DNA of 64,000 nucleotides, taken from contig CAZNNH010000011.1 of the NCBI GenBank assembly GCA_964574335.1, positions 1 through 64,000 of the forward strand, read 5' to 3'. The stretch is from CAZNNH01 sp964574335. GTDB taxonomy: Bacteria; Acidobacteriota; Vicinamibacteria; Fen-336. The translations under genes were made by a program, and so were the position numbers. The notes under the pieces are model-generated. The model searched no databases and was not told the origin of the DNA. It worked only from the letters and a program-made list of their open reading frames with translations. Shown one piece after another: positions 41,986-51,677 of this stretch; positions within the stretch are counted from its first letter, which is position 1; the number at the start of each line of letters is the position of its first letter.

Positions 41986-43387
41986 GCCGAGGCGCCGCAC
42001 GCCCCGCCTGGCGCTCGGCCTGGCGATCGTGCTGGTGGGCCTGGTCGACGTCCACGCCTTGCTCCAGTCGCTGCGCTCGCAGGAGCGACTGCGGGAGCGG
42101 GCGGCGGCGAGCGCACGCCAGTCGCTTCTGGCCGCCAGCGCCCAGATCGCCGCCACGTTGCCGCGGGACCGGCTGCAGGCGGTGGAGCTGGCCCGCCGGC
42201 TGACCGGTGCCCTCTCGGCGGAGATCCTCGCCGAGTCCGGGGAGCGCCTGCTCGCCAGCCCCGGAGCCGCCCCGCAGGCCCACCGGCTGTCCCCGCAGGA
42301 GCTGCGGAGGCTGGAGGGCGGCGGTGACTTGGTGAGCGTCGGGCCGCTGGCCGGTGACCCCCCGAGGTTGCTCACCTACGCGGCACTCCGCGACCCCGCC
42401 GGACGGTCGCTCTTGTTGCGCATCTCCACCACCGCCCCAGAGCTGGTGGAGGACATGCGGGAGCGGCGGATGCTCTGGCTTGGCCACGGCGTCTCGCTGG
42501 CTCTGCTGTTGGTGGCCGCCGTCCTGGCCCTGTCCCCGGGGCGGGACGACTCCGCGGGCGGCGGCGTCCTCGCCGCCTACGAGGAGGCGATGGGACGGCT
42601 CCGGGAGCACGGCGTCGCCGTCGATCGCGAGCACCGGCGTGAGCGGCGGCGGATGGAGGACGAGATCCAGCTCAAGGAGGCGATGGCGCGGGCGGGCGAG
42701 CTGGCGGCGGGGATGGCCCACGAGGTGCGCAACGGCCTGGCGACCATCGTCGGCTACGCCCGGCTGGCGGAGCGGAGCGCGGGGACGGACGCCTCCCGCC
42801 AGGCGGCGGCCGCGATCCTCGAGGAGTGCAGGACGCTGGAAGCGACGGTCCGTCGCCTCATGGACTACGTGAGGAAGGAGACGCTGGAGCTGCAGCCCTT
42901 CGACCCCCTGCGGATGCTCTCGAGGGTGGCGGGGCGCGAGTCGCGGGCCGAGACCGAGATGGCGGCGCCGTCGGGCGGCGACGGCGAGACCATCCGGGGC
43001 GACGAGGAGCTGCTGGAGCGGGCGTTCGAGAACCTGGTCAGGAACGCCCGAGAGGCGGCGGGTGCGGGGGGGCACGTGTGGATCAGGGGCGAGCGCCGGG
43101 GGGCCTGCTATCATGTCTTCGTGGCTGACGACGGACCCGGCCTGCCCAAGGAGGAGAAGGAGGGCCTGCGCCCCTTCCACAGCACCAAGCCCGGCGGGCT
43201 GGGATTGGGGCTGCCAATGGCCCTCAAGATCGTCCGCCTGCACCAGGGCGAGCTGCTGCTGCGCGACCGCGTCCCGCGAGGCCTCGAGGTCGAGGTGCGG
43301 CTCCCCGCCGACGGCCCTGGGGCTGAGTCCAGCGTTACCGTCGGTAGCGCGCGGGCGGGTACCGAGGGGCCAGTCGAGCCGGTGTGA
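41978..43387 (+). CDS. Membrane sensor histidine kinase
   Basis: 469 residues. Two membrane helices (about 12-30 and 168-190) bracket an extracytoplasmic domain. H248 lies in AAGMAHEVRNGLATIVGYARL, then N-box ENLVRNAREAA, VADDGPGLP and GLGLGLPMALKIV. Overall it resembles NtrB/ZraS kinases. It overlaps pilD by 8 nt. The only response regulator nearby without its own kinase is the NtrC-type gene at 47558, with minor-pilin genes between, so the two may form a pair. Confidence 0.87.
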   Translation: MSEPRRRTPRLALGLAIVLVGLVDVHALLQSLRSQERLRERAAASARQSLLAASAQIAATLPRDRLQAVELARRLTGALSAEILAESGERLLASPGAAPQAHRLSPQELRRLEGGGDLVSVGPLAGDPPRLLTYAALRDPAGRSLLLRISTTAPELVEDMRERRMLWLGHGVSLALLLVAAVLALSPGRDDSAGGGVLAAYEEAMGRLREHGVAVDREHRRERRRMEDEIQLKEAMARAGELAAGMAHEVRNGLATIVGYARLAERSAGTDASRQAAAAILEECRTLEATVRRLMDYVRKETLELQPFDPLRMLSRVAGRESRAETEMAAPSGGDGETIRGDEELLERAFENLVRNAREAAGAGGHVWIRGERRGACYHVFVADDGPGLPKEEKEGLRPFHSTKPGGLGLGLPMALKIVRLHQGELLLRDRVPRGLEVEVRLPADGPGAESSVTVGSARAGTEGPVEPV

Positions 43388-43404
43388 CGTGGCTAACAGG
43401 TTGA

Positions 43405-43410
43405 TATAAT
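43405..43410 (+). promoter_or_regulatory. -10 element before minor pseudopilin operon
   Basis: Perfect TATAAT. Upstream GTGACG with 15-nt spacing is the best -35 candidate. Transcription would start near 43417, giving a ~48-nt leader to the ATG. Confidence 0.5.
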
Positions 43411-43464
43411 TCCATTTGGACGTGTCGGCAGGGGGTGGGTACACGGCTTGCTAGAGGTGTGACC

Positions 43465-44133
43465 ATGGGTGTGACCATGAGAACCGTGGCAGGGCGAGGC
43501 AGGCCCGGGCGGGCCAGCGCCGGCTTCACCATGATCGAGCTGCTGGTGGTGATCGCGATCATCGCCATCATGGCCGCCGCTGCGCTCCCCAACATCGCGG
43601 GCTACGTCCGCAGCGCGCGGATCCGGGGCGCGGCCCAGCAGGTCAAGGACCAGATCATGACCGCCCGGACCAAGGCCATCACGAAGAACGTCAATAACGG
43701 CGTCGTGTTCGTGACGCTGTCGAACAGCACCTACCGCTACGTCATCGAGGACGACATGGTGGGCCCGCCGTTCGACCCCCGCCCACAGACCGTGACGGCC
43801 GTCATGGCCATGCCCGAGCCGAACCCGCAGGCCGGGCCACCGGGGCAGCTCCCGACCGGCGTGCTTTTCGTCCCCATCAACGCCAACGACTCCGGCTTCC
43901 GCTTTGACCGCTACGGGCGCTTCCACGACCCCGATGGCACGCCGGAGCAGCCCGATATCGGGGCCGGCAGCGACTTCGTGAGCAACGGGAACCACCCCGA
44001 CTGCCCGGGCGGCGCCATCGTGCTGGACCAGCCGGAGACCGGCCTGGAGCGGAAGGTGTGTGTCGCGCCCGGGGGGCGGGTCCGGATCTGCACGCCGGAC
44101 CGGACGGATGCCAACCGGGCCTGTCTGGACTGA
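43465..44133 (+). CDS. fimT: GspH/FimT-family minor pseudopilin
   Basis: 222 residues with a 20-residue leader ending GRASAG, then FTMIELLVVIAIIAIMAAAALP, Glu5 present. The long C-terminal domain has an even number of cysteines near its end (DCPGG, KVCVAP, RICTPD, NRACLD). ATG 43465 has AGAGGTG upstream; GTG 43435 and ATG 43477 are alternatives. First of three pseudopilin genes, likely forming the pilus tip-priming complex. It lies 77 nt after the kinase gene. Confidence 0.87.
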   Translation: MGVTMRTVAGRGRPGRASAGFTMIELLVVIAIIAIMAAAALPNIAGYVRSARIRGAAQQVKDQIMTARTKAITKNVNNGVVFVTLSNSTYRYVIEDDMVGPPFDPRPQTVTAVMAMPEPNPQAGPPGQLPTGVLFVPINANDSGFRFDRYGRFHDPDGTPEQPDIGAGSDFVSNGNHPDCPGGAIVLDQPETGLERKVCVAPGGRVRICTPDRTDANRACLD

Positions 44134-44157
44134 GGGCAGCGTATCGAAGGAGCTGTG

Positions 44158-44661
44158 ATGGCAGAGCTTGGACGGAGAACGGATCGGCGGGAGGCCGAGC
44201 GCGGCTTCACGCTGATCGAGGCGCTGGTGGCGGTCGCCATCCTGGTGTTCGGTCTGGCCGGCGTGACCAACCTGATCGTGCTGGCCGCCGACTCGACCAC
44301 CGTGGCCAACCAGGCCACCGCCGCCGTGACCGAGGCCACCGAGACCATGGAGCGGCTCAAGGCGATCCCGTTCAACACCCTGGTGGTGGGAGGCGACCTC
44401 GACAACCCGCTGCCCGCCGCCGCCGTGGTGGGGTCCGCCGGGGCCGACGAGGTCACGGCCGCCACGTACAACAGGATCCGCGAGCTCCCCGGCGTGGGCG
44501 CCATCCGCACCACCTGGAGGATCGCCCGGCCCGGGGCGGGGGGGCCGGACGTCCTGTACATCGAGGTGCGGTCCGAGAGCACGAGCCCGATGCGCGGGCG
44601 GCGGACCCGCGCCCAGTTCTCCACCTTCCGGACCTGCACCACCCAGGGGTGCCCGATTTGA
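44158..44661 (+). CDS. pilV: PilV-type minor pseudopilin
   Basis: 167 residues, leader ending RREAERG, then FTLIEALVAVAILVFGLAGVTNL. The helix is followed by ATETMERLKAIPF, typical of PilV/GspI proteins. AAGGAG at 44147-44152 is five bases before ATG 44158. Expected to join FimT and PilW in the minor pilin complex that primes pilus assembly. Confidence 0.87.
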   Translation: MAELGRRTDRREAERGFTLIEALVAVAILVFGLAGVTNLIVLAADSTTVANQATAAVTEATETMERLKAIPFNTLVVGGDLDNPLPAAAVVGSAGADEVTAATYNRIRELPGVGAIRTTWRIARPGAGGPDVLYIEVRSESTSPMRGRRTRAQFSTFRTCTTQGCPI

Positions 44662-44687
44662 CGCCCGGTCGCCAGGAGCGAACCAAG

Positions 44688-45821
44688 ATGAGCGATCCAC
44701 GCGCTTCGGAGGACGGCTTCAGCCTGGTCGAGCTGATGGTCGCGATGGTGGTCACGCTGATGGTCACGGGGGCGATCTTCGGCCTGATTGCCGGGGGCCA
44801 GAGCGCCTTCCGGCGCAACCCGGAACTGGTCGACCGGCAGCAATCCATCCGCATCGCCATGGACATGATCCAGCGGGACATCGCCGCCGCCGGGATGGGT
44901 TTCGGGGCGTTTGCCCAGGTATTCGGCGACGGGCTGGACGGCGCGGGTACGCTGCCGTCCGCCATCGAGGCGGCCGGGAACACCGACATCCTCGAGATCC
45001 ACGCCAACGACGGCATGTGCGTGGACTTGCCGGTCGATCCGGACAAGCCAGTCACCGGGACCAACGTCTACTCGATCATCCCCATTCCCGATTGCTTCCC
45101 CGATCCCGGGTGGGCCCTGATCATCTTCCCGGGCGCTCCGTCGATCTTCGGCTGGGCTCACAACCCCCACGCAGACGTCAAGGTGATCTTCAACAACGGC
45201 CAGCAACCAGCCGGCCTCTCGCCAATCAAGGGCCAGCTCCCGGGGGCTCTCACGCCTGACGCGGAGGTCCCAATCCGTGTCATCCCCATGCAGTTCATCC
45301 GCTACGCGATCGCCCCCGACTCCGACGCCGCGGGCCTCCCGAGCCTCTGGCGGACCAGCAGCGGAGGCATGGACAGCTCCGATGTGTTGCAGAACCCGGG
45401 GCCGGGAACCGATGCCTGGCAGTTGGTGGCCCGCGGCGTCGAGGACCTGCAGGTCTGGTACACGGCCTTGCAGCAGCCGCCGCCTGGCCCGCCGGGGCCG
45501 CCCGGAGCCCCGGTGGCCCCGGCCGCGGACGCCAAGACCGGGTGGGCCAGCACACCGGGAGCCACGGTTGTCGACGACTACGGGTCCCTCATCCTCCAGG
45601 TGCGGGTGGCCCTCTCGGCGCGGACCGAGGACGCGAACCTCCAGGGAGCCCGACAGCCGACCAACGCCGCCGTGGAAGCGGCGCCCCGCGGGATGCTGGT
45701 CTCGACCACCACGCCCCGGGCCGCCCTCTACTACCTGACCCAGATGCCGCCACCACCGGACCCCCCAGCCCCCGGGGCCACCCCAGAGGATGACCCCTAC
45801 GCTGCCTACCGGTGGCAGTAG
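44688..45821 (+). CDS. pilW: PilW-type minor pseudopilin
   Basis: 377 residues, leader MSDPRASEDG then FSLVELMVAMVVTLMVTGAIFGL. After the helix comes RQQSIRIAMDMIQRDIAAAGMG, the hallmark of PilW/GspJ-type proteins. The large C-terminal domain contains a proline/glycine run (PPPGPPGPPGAP, about residue 265) and ends in a proline-rich tail. CAGGAGCG precedes ATG 44688. No PilX or PilY1 follows, so the complex is either smaller here or completed elsewhere. Confidence 0.87.
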   Translation: MSDPRASEDGFSLVELMVAMVVTLMVTGAIFGLIAGGQSAFRRNPELVDRQQSIRIAMDMIQRDIAAAGMGFGAFAQVFGDGLDGAGTLPSAIEAAGNTDILEIHANDGMCVDLPVDPDKPVTGTNVYSIIPIPDCFPDPGWALIIFPGAPSIFGWAHNPHADVKVIFNNGQQPAGLSPIKGQLPGALTPDAEVPIRVIPMQFIRYAIAPDSDAAGLPSLWRTSSGGMDSSDVLQNPGPGTDAWQLVARGVEDLQVWYTALQQPPPGPPGPPGAPVAPAADAKTGWASTPGATVVDDYGSLILQVRVALSARTEDANLQGARQPTNAAVEAAPRGMLVSTTTPRAALYYLTQMPPPPDPPAPGATPEDDPYAAYRWQ

Positions 45822-45842
45822 AGGACACACCTAAACAAACAC

Positions 45843-45871
45843 TTCACCTGTTGGCCCCCAAGTGATAAACT
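45843..45871 (+). promoter_or_regulatory. Promoter of zinc-ribbon TPR gene
   Basis: TTCACC (45843-45848), 17-nt spacer, extended -10 TGA-TAAACT (45866-45871). The ATG is 8 nt downstream, so transcription probably starts almost at the initiation codon. AGGGG lies between but may not be in the mRNA. Confidence 0.5.
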
Positions 45872-45879
45872 AGGGGATC

Positions 45880-46980
45880 ATGGTCAAGCCCGCGGTCTAT
45901 CGCCTGTGTCCGGTCTGCGAGACCCGCAACAAGGCGACGTGGGAGTACTGCGTCAAGTGCGGGGAGGCGCTGTCCGACGTCACCCTGGTCACCGGCGAGC
46001 CCGAGGCCCAGGCGGCCGAGGCTCCACCGGTCCCCGAAGGGGCCAGCCCGCTGGCCACCATGCTCGTCTTCGGGCTATTGATCGGCGGCGGCGTCTACGC
46101 GGTGACCCGCCCCGCGCCCCGGCAGCTGGCCCCAGCCGCCTTCGCGCTACCGACCCTGCCGGTCGCCGTCCCCACCCCGCCCCCCTACGTCCCGGCCCCC
46201 GGCGAGGTCGAGCTGATCGAGGGTCTCTCCTATCTGCAGGCGGGGGACCCGGAAGCCGCGCTTCCGGCCCTGGCCCAGGCGGTGGCCGCCGCTCCCGACG
46301 ACGACCGGGTCCGGTTCGCCTACGCCCAGGCCCTGTGGATGACGGGCGCTCGGGACCAGGCGATACCCGAGTACCAGGCGGCGGCCGACCTGTCGCCCAT
46401 GACCCTCCGCTACCGGACCGACCTGGCCGCGGCCCTGGTCAACGTCGGCCGGGACGAGCAGGCCATCGAGGCCTATCGGGTCGGGCTGCAGCGGTTCCCC
46501 GACAGCCCGGGCATGATGCGAGCCCTGGCCGAGCTGCTGCAGCAGCGGGGCGACGTGCAGGAGGCCCTGAGCGTGATCTCGCGGGCCGCCCAGGTGGTGC
46601 CGAACAGCGCCCTGCTGAGCCAGCAACTCGGCTACGTGGCGGAGCGGGCCGGGCAGGCGGAGGAGGCCGAGGCCGCCTACCGCAAGGCCATCGAGATCAA
46701 CCCGAGGGCGGCGGTCAGCCGGGCTCGGCTGGCCGAGATGCTGTACCAGGCGGGCCGGAAGGACGAGGCGCTCGAGCTGGCCCGCGAGGGGGTCGCTGCG
46801 GATCCCACCATCCCCCTTTCGCACAAGGGCCTGGGCAGCTTGCTCGAGCGCGCCGGGCAGGTCGAGGAGGCGGTGGCCTCCTATCGTGAGTACGCTCGCC
46901 TGGCCCCGAACGCCAAGGATGCCCAGCAGGTGGCGGCCCGGGCCGAGGCCCTGGAGCGACGTGCCCAGGGGAGCTCCTGA
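45880..46980 (+). CDS. Zinc-ribbon, single-pass TPR protein
   Basis: 366 residues. An N-terminal zinc ribbon (C10, C13, C24, C27) is followed by a membrane helix (about 60-77), a proline-rich linker and about seven TPRs (AVAAAPDDDRVRFAYAQALW, AIEAYRVGLQRFPD, EEAEAAYRKAIEINP). The ribbon would be cytoplasmic and the TPRs periplasmic. Function unknown; its place after the pseudopilins suggests a scaffold in pilus or envelope assembly. Confidence 0.78.
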   Translation: MVKPAVYRLCPVCETRNKATWEYCVKCGEALSDVTLVTGEPEAQAAEAPPVPEGASPLATMLVFGLLIGGGVYAVTRPAPRQLAPAAFALPTLPVAVPTPPPYVPAPGEVELIEGLSYLQAGDPEAALPALAQAVAAAPDDDRVRFAYAQALWMTGARDQAIPEYQAAADLSPMTLRYRTDLAAALVNVGRDEQAIEAYRVGLQRFPDSPGMMRALAELLQQRGDVQEALSVISRAAQVVPNSALLSQQLGYVAERAGQAEEAEAAYRKAIEINPRAAVSRARLAEMLYQAGRKDEALELAREGVAADPTIPLSHKGLGSLLERAGQVEEAVASYREYARLAPNAKDAQQVAARAEALERRAQGSS

Positions 46981-46987
46981 GGTGGCG

Positions 46988-47527
46988 ATGGCACGGGCGG
47001 CCCGGACCCTCGCGCTGACGCTGGTCGCGGCGGTGGCGTGGCCGCTTCTGCCGGCGGCTGGCCAGAGCCTGGCGGAGATCGCCGCCAAGGAGAAGAAGCG
47101 GCGCGCGGGCCACGCTCAGGCCAAGACGTACTCGAACAGCGACCTGGAGAAGGTAAAGGATGCGCCGTCGCCGCCTCCCAAAGAGGGAGAGGAGGCGGAG
47201 CCCGAGCCCTCGACCGCCACCACCGGCAGCTCGGAGGAAGCCACCTGGCGGGCTCGGGCCCAGCGCGCTCGGGAGGCCGTTCAGCAGGCCGAGGGCCGGA
47301 TCGACGATCTCCAGAAGGAGCTCGAGACGCTCAACGCGGACATGCAGCCGAACCCCGCCGACATCCTCGACCCCTCGCGGCTCCAGAAGCGCGAGGCCGC
47401 CAAGGCCGAGCTGCGTCAGAAGCTCGAGGATGCCCAGAAGGCGCTCGAGCGGGCCAAGCAGGCGGTGGCCGACCTCGAGGAGGAGGCCCGTCGTCAGCGT
47501 GTCCCCCCGGGTTGGCTGCGGGAGTAA
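46988..47527 (+). CDS. Exported coiled-coil protein with C-terminal PGWLRE
   Basis: 179 residues. Signal peptide to about residue 26 (LALTLVAAVAWPLLPAAGQS), then KTYSNSDLEKVKDAP, an acidic/proline stretch, a long charged coiled coil (about 85-165) and the terminal RVPPGWLRE. The gene at 56955 has the same layout. I do not recognise a functional family. ATG 46988 follows GAGG and lies 7 nt after the TPR gene, suggesting co-translation. Confidence 0.72.
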   Translation: MARAARTLALTLVAAVAWPLLPAAGQSLAEIAAKEKKRRAGHAQAKTYSNSDLEKVKDAPSPPPKEGEEAEPEPSTATTGSSEEATWRARAQRAREAVQQAEGRIDDLQKELETLNADMQPNPADILDPSRLQKREAAKAELRQKLEDAQKALERAKQAVADLEEEARRQRVPPGWLRE

Positions 47528-47557
47528 CCCTGCTGCCGCGCCCCAGCGACCGGGCCG

Positions 47558-48942
<1,385 letters not shown>

Positions 48943-48946
<4 letters not shown>

Positions 48947-50037
48947 AGCTCCTGCACATCGCGCCGTTCCTGGAGCCGGCTTCCCGGTATGGGGGCATGG
49001 CCCGGGCGGCCGCCGGCCTGTGCCAGGCGCTGGCCGAGCGCGGACACGAGGTCACCGTGGTGACGCCCCGCTACGACCGGACCTTGCCTCTGGAGGAGAT
49101 CCGGGCCGGCGTGCGGGTGGTCCGGCTGCCCGGAAAGGAGCCCCTGCAGCGCTGGCTCTTTCCGATCGGCCTCAGGCTCGGCCACTTCCTCGGGACCCCG
49201 CGAGCCCAGGCCGACGTGGTTCATCTCCACGGCCATCGGCACGGGCTGGCGGTGACCGCCGCCCGTACCCTCGGCCCCCGTCCCTGGTTGCTGCAGCCGC
49301 ACGGTACCTTTCCCACCCATGACCGCCTGCCGAGGCTCAAGCGTCTCCTCGATCGCACCGTCGGGGATCGGGTGGTGGCGGGCGCCCGGTTGCTGGTGGC
49401 CGTGAGCCAGGCGGAGGCGGGTGACCTCCCGGGCCGGGTGCGGGTGGTGCCCAACGGCGTCGCGCCGCCCGGTGTCGTCACCTCGCACCCCCCGCCCCGT
49501 GGGCCAGAGCTGCTCTTCGTGGGCAACGACAGCCTCCAGAAACGTGGCCGGCTCCTGTCGGGGCTACTGGGCGCCCTGCCCAACGTCTCGCTCTTCCTGG
49601 TCGGGCGTTTCGGGCCGGCCTTCACGCGCCGCTTCCGGCGTTTCGGTGGCCGAGCTCGCTTCCTTGGAGCGCTCTCCGGCGACGACCTGGCCGATGCCTA
49701 CGCCGCGGCGGCCCTGCTGGTGCATCCCGCCGTCGACGAGGCCTTCGGCCTGACCGCCTTCGAGGCGGCGTTGTGCGGGACGCCGGCGGTGGTGGCCGGC
49801 GGCCACGGCTGTGGCGAGTGGTTCTCCCGCGCCGGCGGCTGCGTGATCGCCCCCGACCACCTGCCGAGCCTGGTCGACGCGGTGCGGGCGCGCCTCGAAG
49901 AGCCGGGGTTGGGACGCGACGAGGCCCGTCGGGTGGCCGCGTTCGCGAGCCGGGAGCTCTCCTGGGCCCGGGCCGCCGCCGCGATGGAGGCGGTCTACGA
50001 GGAGGCGGCGGCGATCGTGGCGCGGGGGGCGGCGTGA
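48943..50037 (+). CDS. GT4-type glycosyltransferase (GT-B fold)
   Basis: 364 residues starting KLLHIAPFLEPASRYGGMARAAAGL. The N-terminal domain includes VVHLHGHRHGLAV; the C-terminal donor domain has LFVGNDSLQKRG, FLGALSGDDLADAYAAAALLVHPAVDEAFGLTAFEAALCGTPAVV, with the EX7E region preserved. TTG 48943 overlaps the regulator stop and makes the protein start in register with the family. Probably transfers a hexose in surface polysaccharide assembly. Confidence 0.87.
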
Positions 50038-51677
50038 GCGGAGGTCCGTGGCTACCAAGCTGGCGCCGGCCGTTGCTGGCGGCCACGCTCGGCTTGGTGG
50101 TGTACCTGCCGTCGCTGGCCGGCGGCTTCCTCTACGACGATCTCTACCTCATCGTCCACAACCGCGCCCTGCGCCAGCTCGGCGATCTGGGCACCGTGCT
50201 GGGTGCCGACCCGTCCCGCCCGCTGCTGAGCCTGAGCTTCGCCCTCAACTACGCCCTCGGTGGCCTGGCCGCCTGGCACTACCACCTGGTCAACGTGCTG
50301 ATCCATGCCGGCAACGCCGCCCTGCTGGCGGCGCTCTTCGCCTGGATGGCGGCGCGGGCGAGCAAGCCGCCGGCGGCAGCGACGGTAGCGGCCAGCCTCT
50401 TCGCCGTCACCCCGATGGCGGCCGAGACCGTGGCCTACGTGGCGAGCCGGTCGACCCTGCTGTCCACCTTCTTCGTCCTTGCCAGCCTCAACCTGGCGGT
50501 CCGCTCCCCGGAGGGGGGCGTGCGGCGACGGGTGGCGCTGGCCCTGGTCTTCTTCCTGCTGGCGCTGGCCACCAAGGAAGAGGCGATCGCGCTGCCCCTG
50601 CTGCTGCTGCTGCTCGACTTCTTCTTCATCGCCCGCGGGCGCTGGCGCGAGACGGTGGGTCGCTTCCGGCTCCATCTCCTCTTCCTGGCGGTGCCGGTCG
50701 TCGCCCTGGTGGCCCGGCGCTCCGTGACCGGGGCCTGGCTGCCCCCGCCGGCTCTCGACCGCGCCACCTACCTGGCCACCCAGGTGTCGGCGTTCCCGGG
50801 CTACTTGGTGCGGGCCCTGCTCCCCTTCGACCCGGCCCTGTACCGGGGCGTGGCTCCCGTCGGTCGGCCGCCCGACGTGGCCAGCCAGCTCCTCTGGCTG
50901 CTGGCCCTCGCCCTGGTGGTGGGGGCCGTTGGCCTGGCTCGGCGGCTTCCGGTATGGTCGTTCGCGGTGCTGTTCCTGCTGGCGGGGCTGCTGCCCTCGT
51001 CCTCGGTCCAGCCCCTCAAGGAGATGGTGGTCGACCACCGGGCCTATCTGGGCGCCGCCGGCGTCTGCTTCGCCCTCGGCGGGCTGATCTGGCGACTGGG
51101 CGGTCGCCGGCTGGCGCTGGTGGTGGTGGTGGTGCTGGCCGCCGGGGCGCTCCGGTACCAGTGGGTGCTGGCCGATCCGGTCCGGGCCTGGGAGGACGCC
51201 GTGGCCCGGGCGCCCCGCTCCGCGGAGGCGTACCGGGCGCTGGCCGAGGCCTATGCCCAGAGGGGAGACCCACGGGCCGAGGCCACGCTCCAGCGGGCGG
51301 TACAGGTCGACGGGAAGGACGCCCGGTCCTGGGCCAATCTGGCCATCTACCTCGCCGAGCGCGGCCGTCTCCCCGAGGCGGTCCAGAAGATGCGCGTGGC
51401 CGCCGAGCTGGCCCCGCAAGATGCCCACATCCAGGACAACCTCGGCATGATGCTGCTCACGCTCGGGGACGAGCGGGGCGCCGTCCGCCAGCTCGAGGCG
51501 GCGGTGAAGGGCCAGCCGCCGCTGGCCCAGCCCCGGATCAACCTGGCCCGGATCCTGCTACGTCGTGGCCAACGGGACCGGGCCCGGATGCTGATCGAGG
51601 AGGCGGAAAGGCTCGAGGTGGACCCGGCCGAAGCCGAGGCGGTGATGGAGCTGTGGAGGCAGCTCGCCGCTCCGTGA
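50034..51677 (+). CDS. Multi-pass membrane protein with C-terminal TPRs (TMTC-like)
   Basis: 547 residues. About ten helices form an integral domain of the TMTC/PMT-related kind, with SLAGGFLYDDLYLIVHN in loop 1 (acidic pair) and AYVASRSTLLSTFFVLASL. Four TPRs follow (SAEAYRALAEAYAQRGDPRAEATL, AVQVDGKDARSWANLAIYLAERGRL). Eukaryotic TMTCs are O-mannosyltransferases, so transfer of a sugar to exported proteins is conceivable. GTG 50034 overlaps the previous stop and GTGA links to the next gene. Confidence 0.75.
   Translation: MSGGPWLPSWRRPLLAATLGLVVYLPSLAGGFLYDDLYLIVHNRALRQLGDLGTVLGADPSRPLLSLSFALNYALGGLAAWHYHLVNVLIHAGNAALLAALFAWMAARASKPPAAATVAASLFAVTPMAAETVAYVASRSTLLSTFFVLASLNLAVRSPEGGVRRRVALALVFFLLALATKEEAIALPLLLLLLDFFFIARGRWRETVGRFRLHLLFLAVPVVALVARRSVTGAWLPPPALDRATYLATQVSAFPGYLVRALLPFDPALYRGVAPVGRPPDVASQLLWLLALALVVGAVGLARRLPVWSFAVLFLLAGLLPSSSVQPLKEMVVDHRAYLGAAGVCFALGGLIWRLGGRRLALVVVVVLAAGALRYQWVLADPVRAWEDAVARAPRSAEAYRALAEAYAQRGDPRAEATLQRAVQVDGKDARSWANLAIYLAERGRLPEAVQKMRVAAELAPQDAHIQDNLGMMLLTLGDERGAVRQLEAAVKGQPPLAQPRINLARILLRRGQRDRARMLIEEAERLEVDPAEAEAVMELWRQLAAP

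Noticed and set aside
38544..42203. Plus-strand open frame of 1219 codons opposite fcl and the GT-C gene
   Set aside because: Long frames are common at this G+C content; composition is shadow-like, and it runs through recognised genes on both strands.
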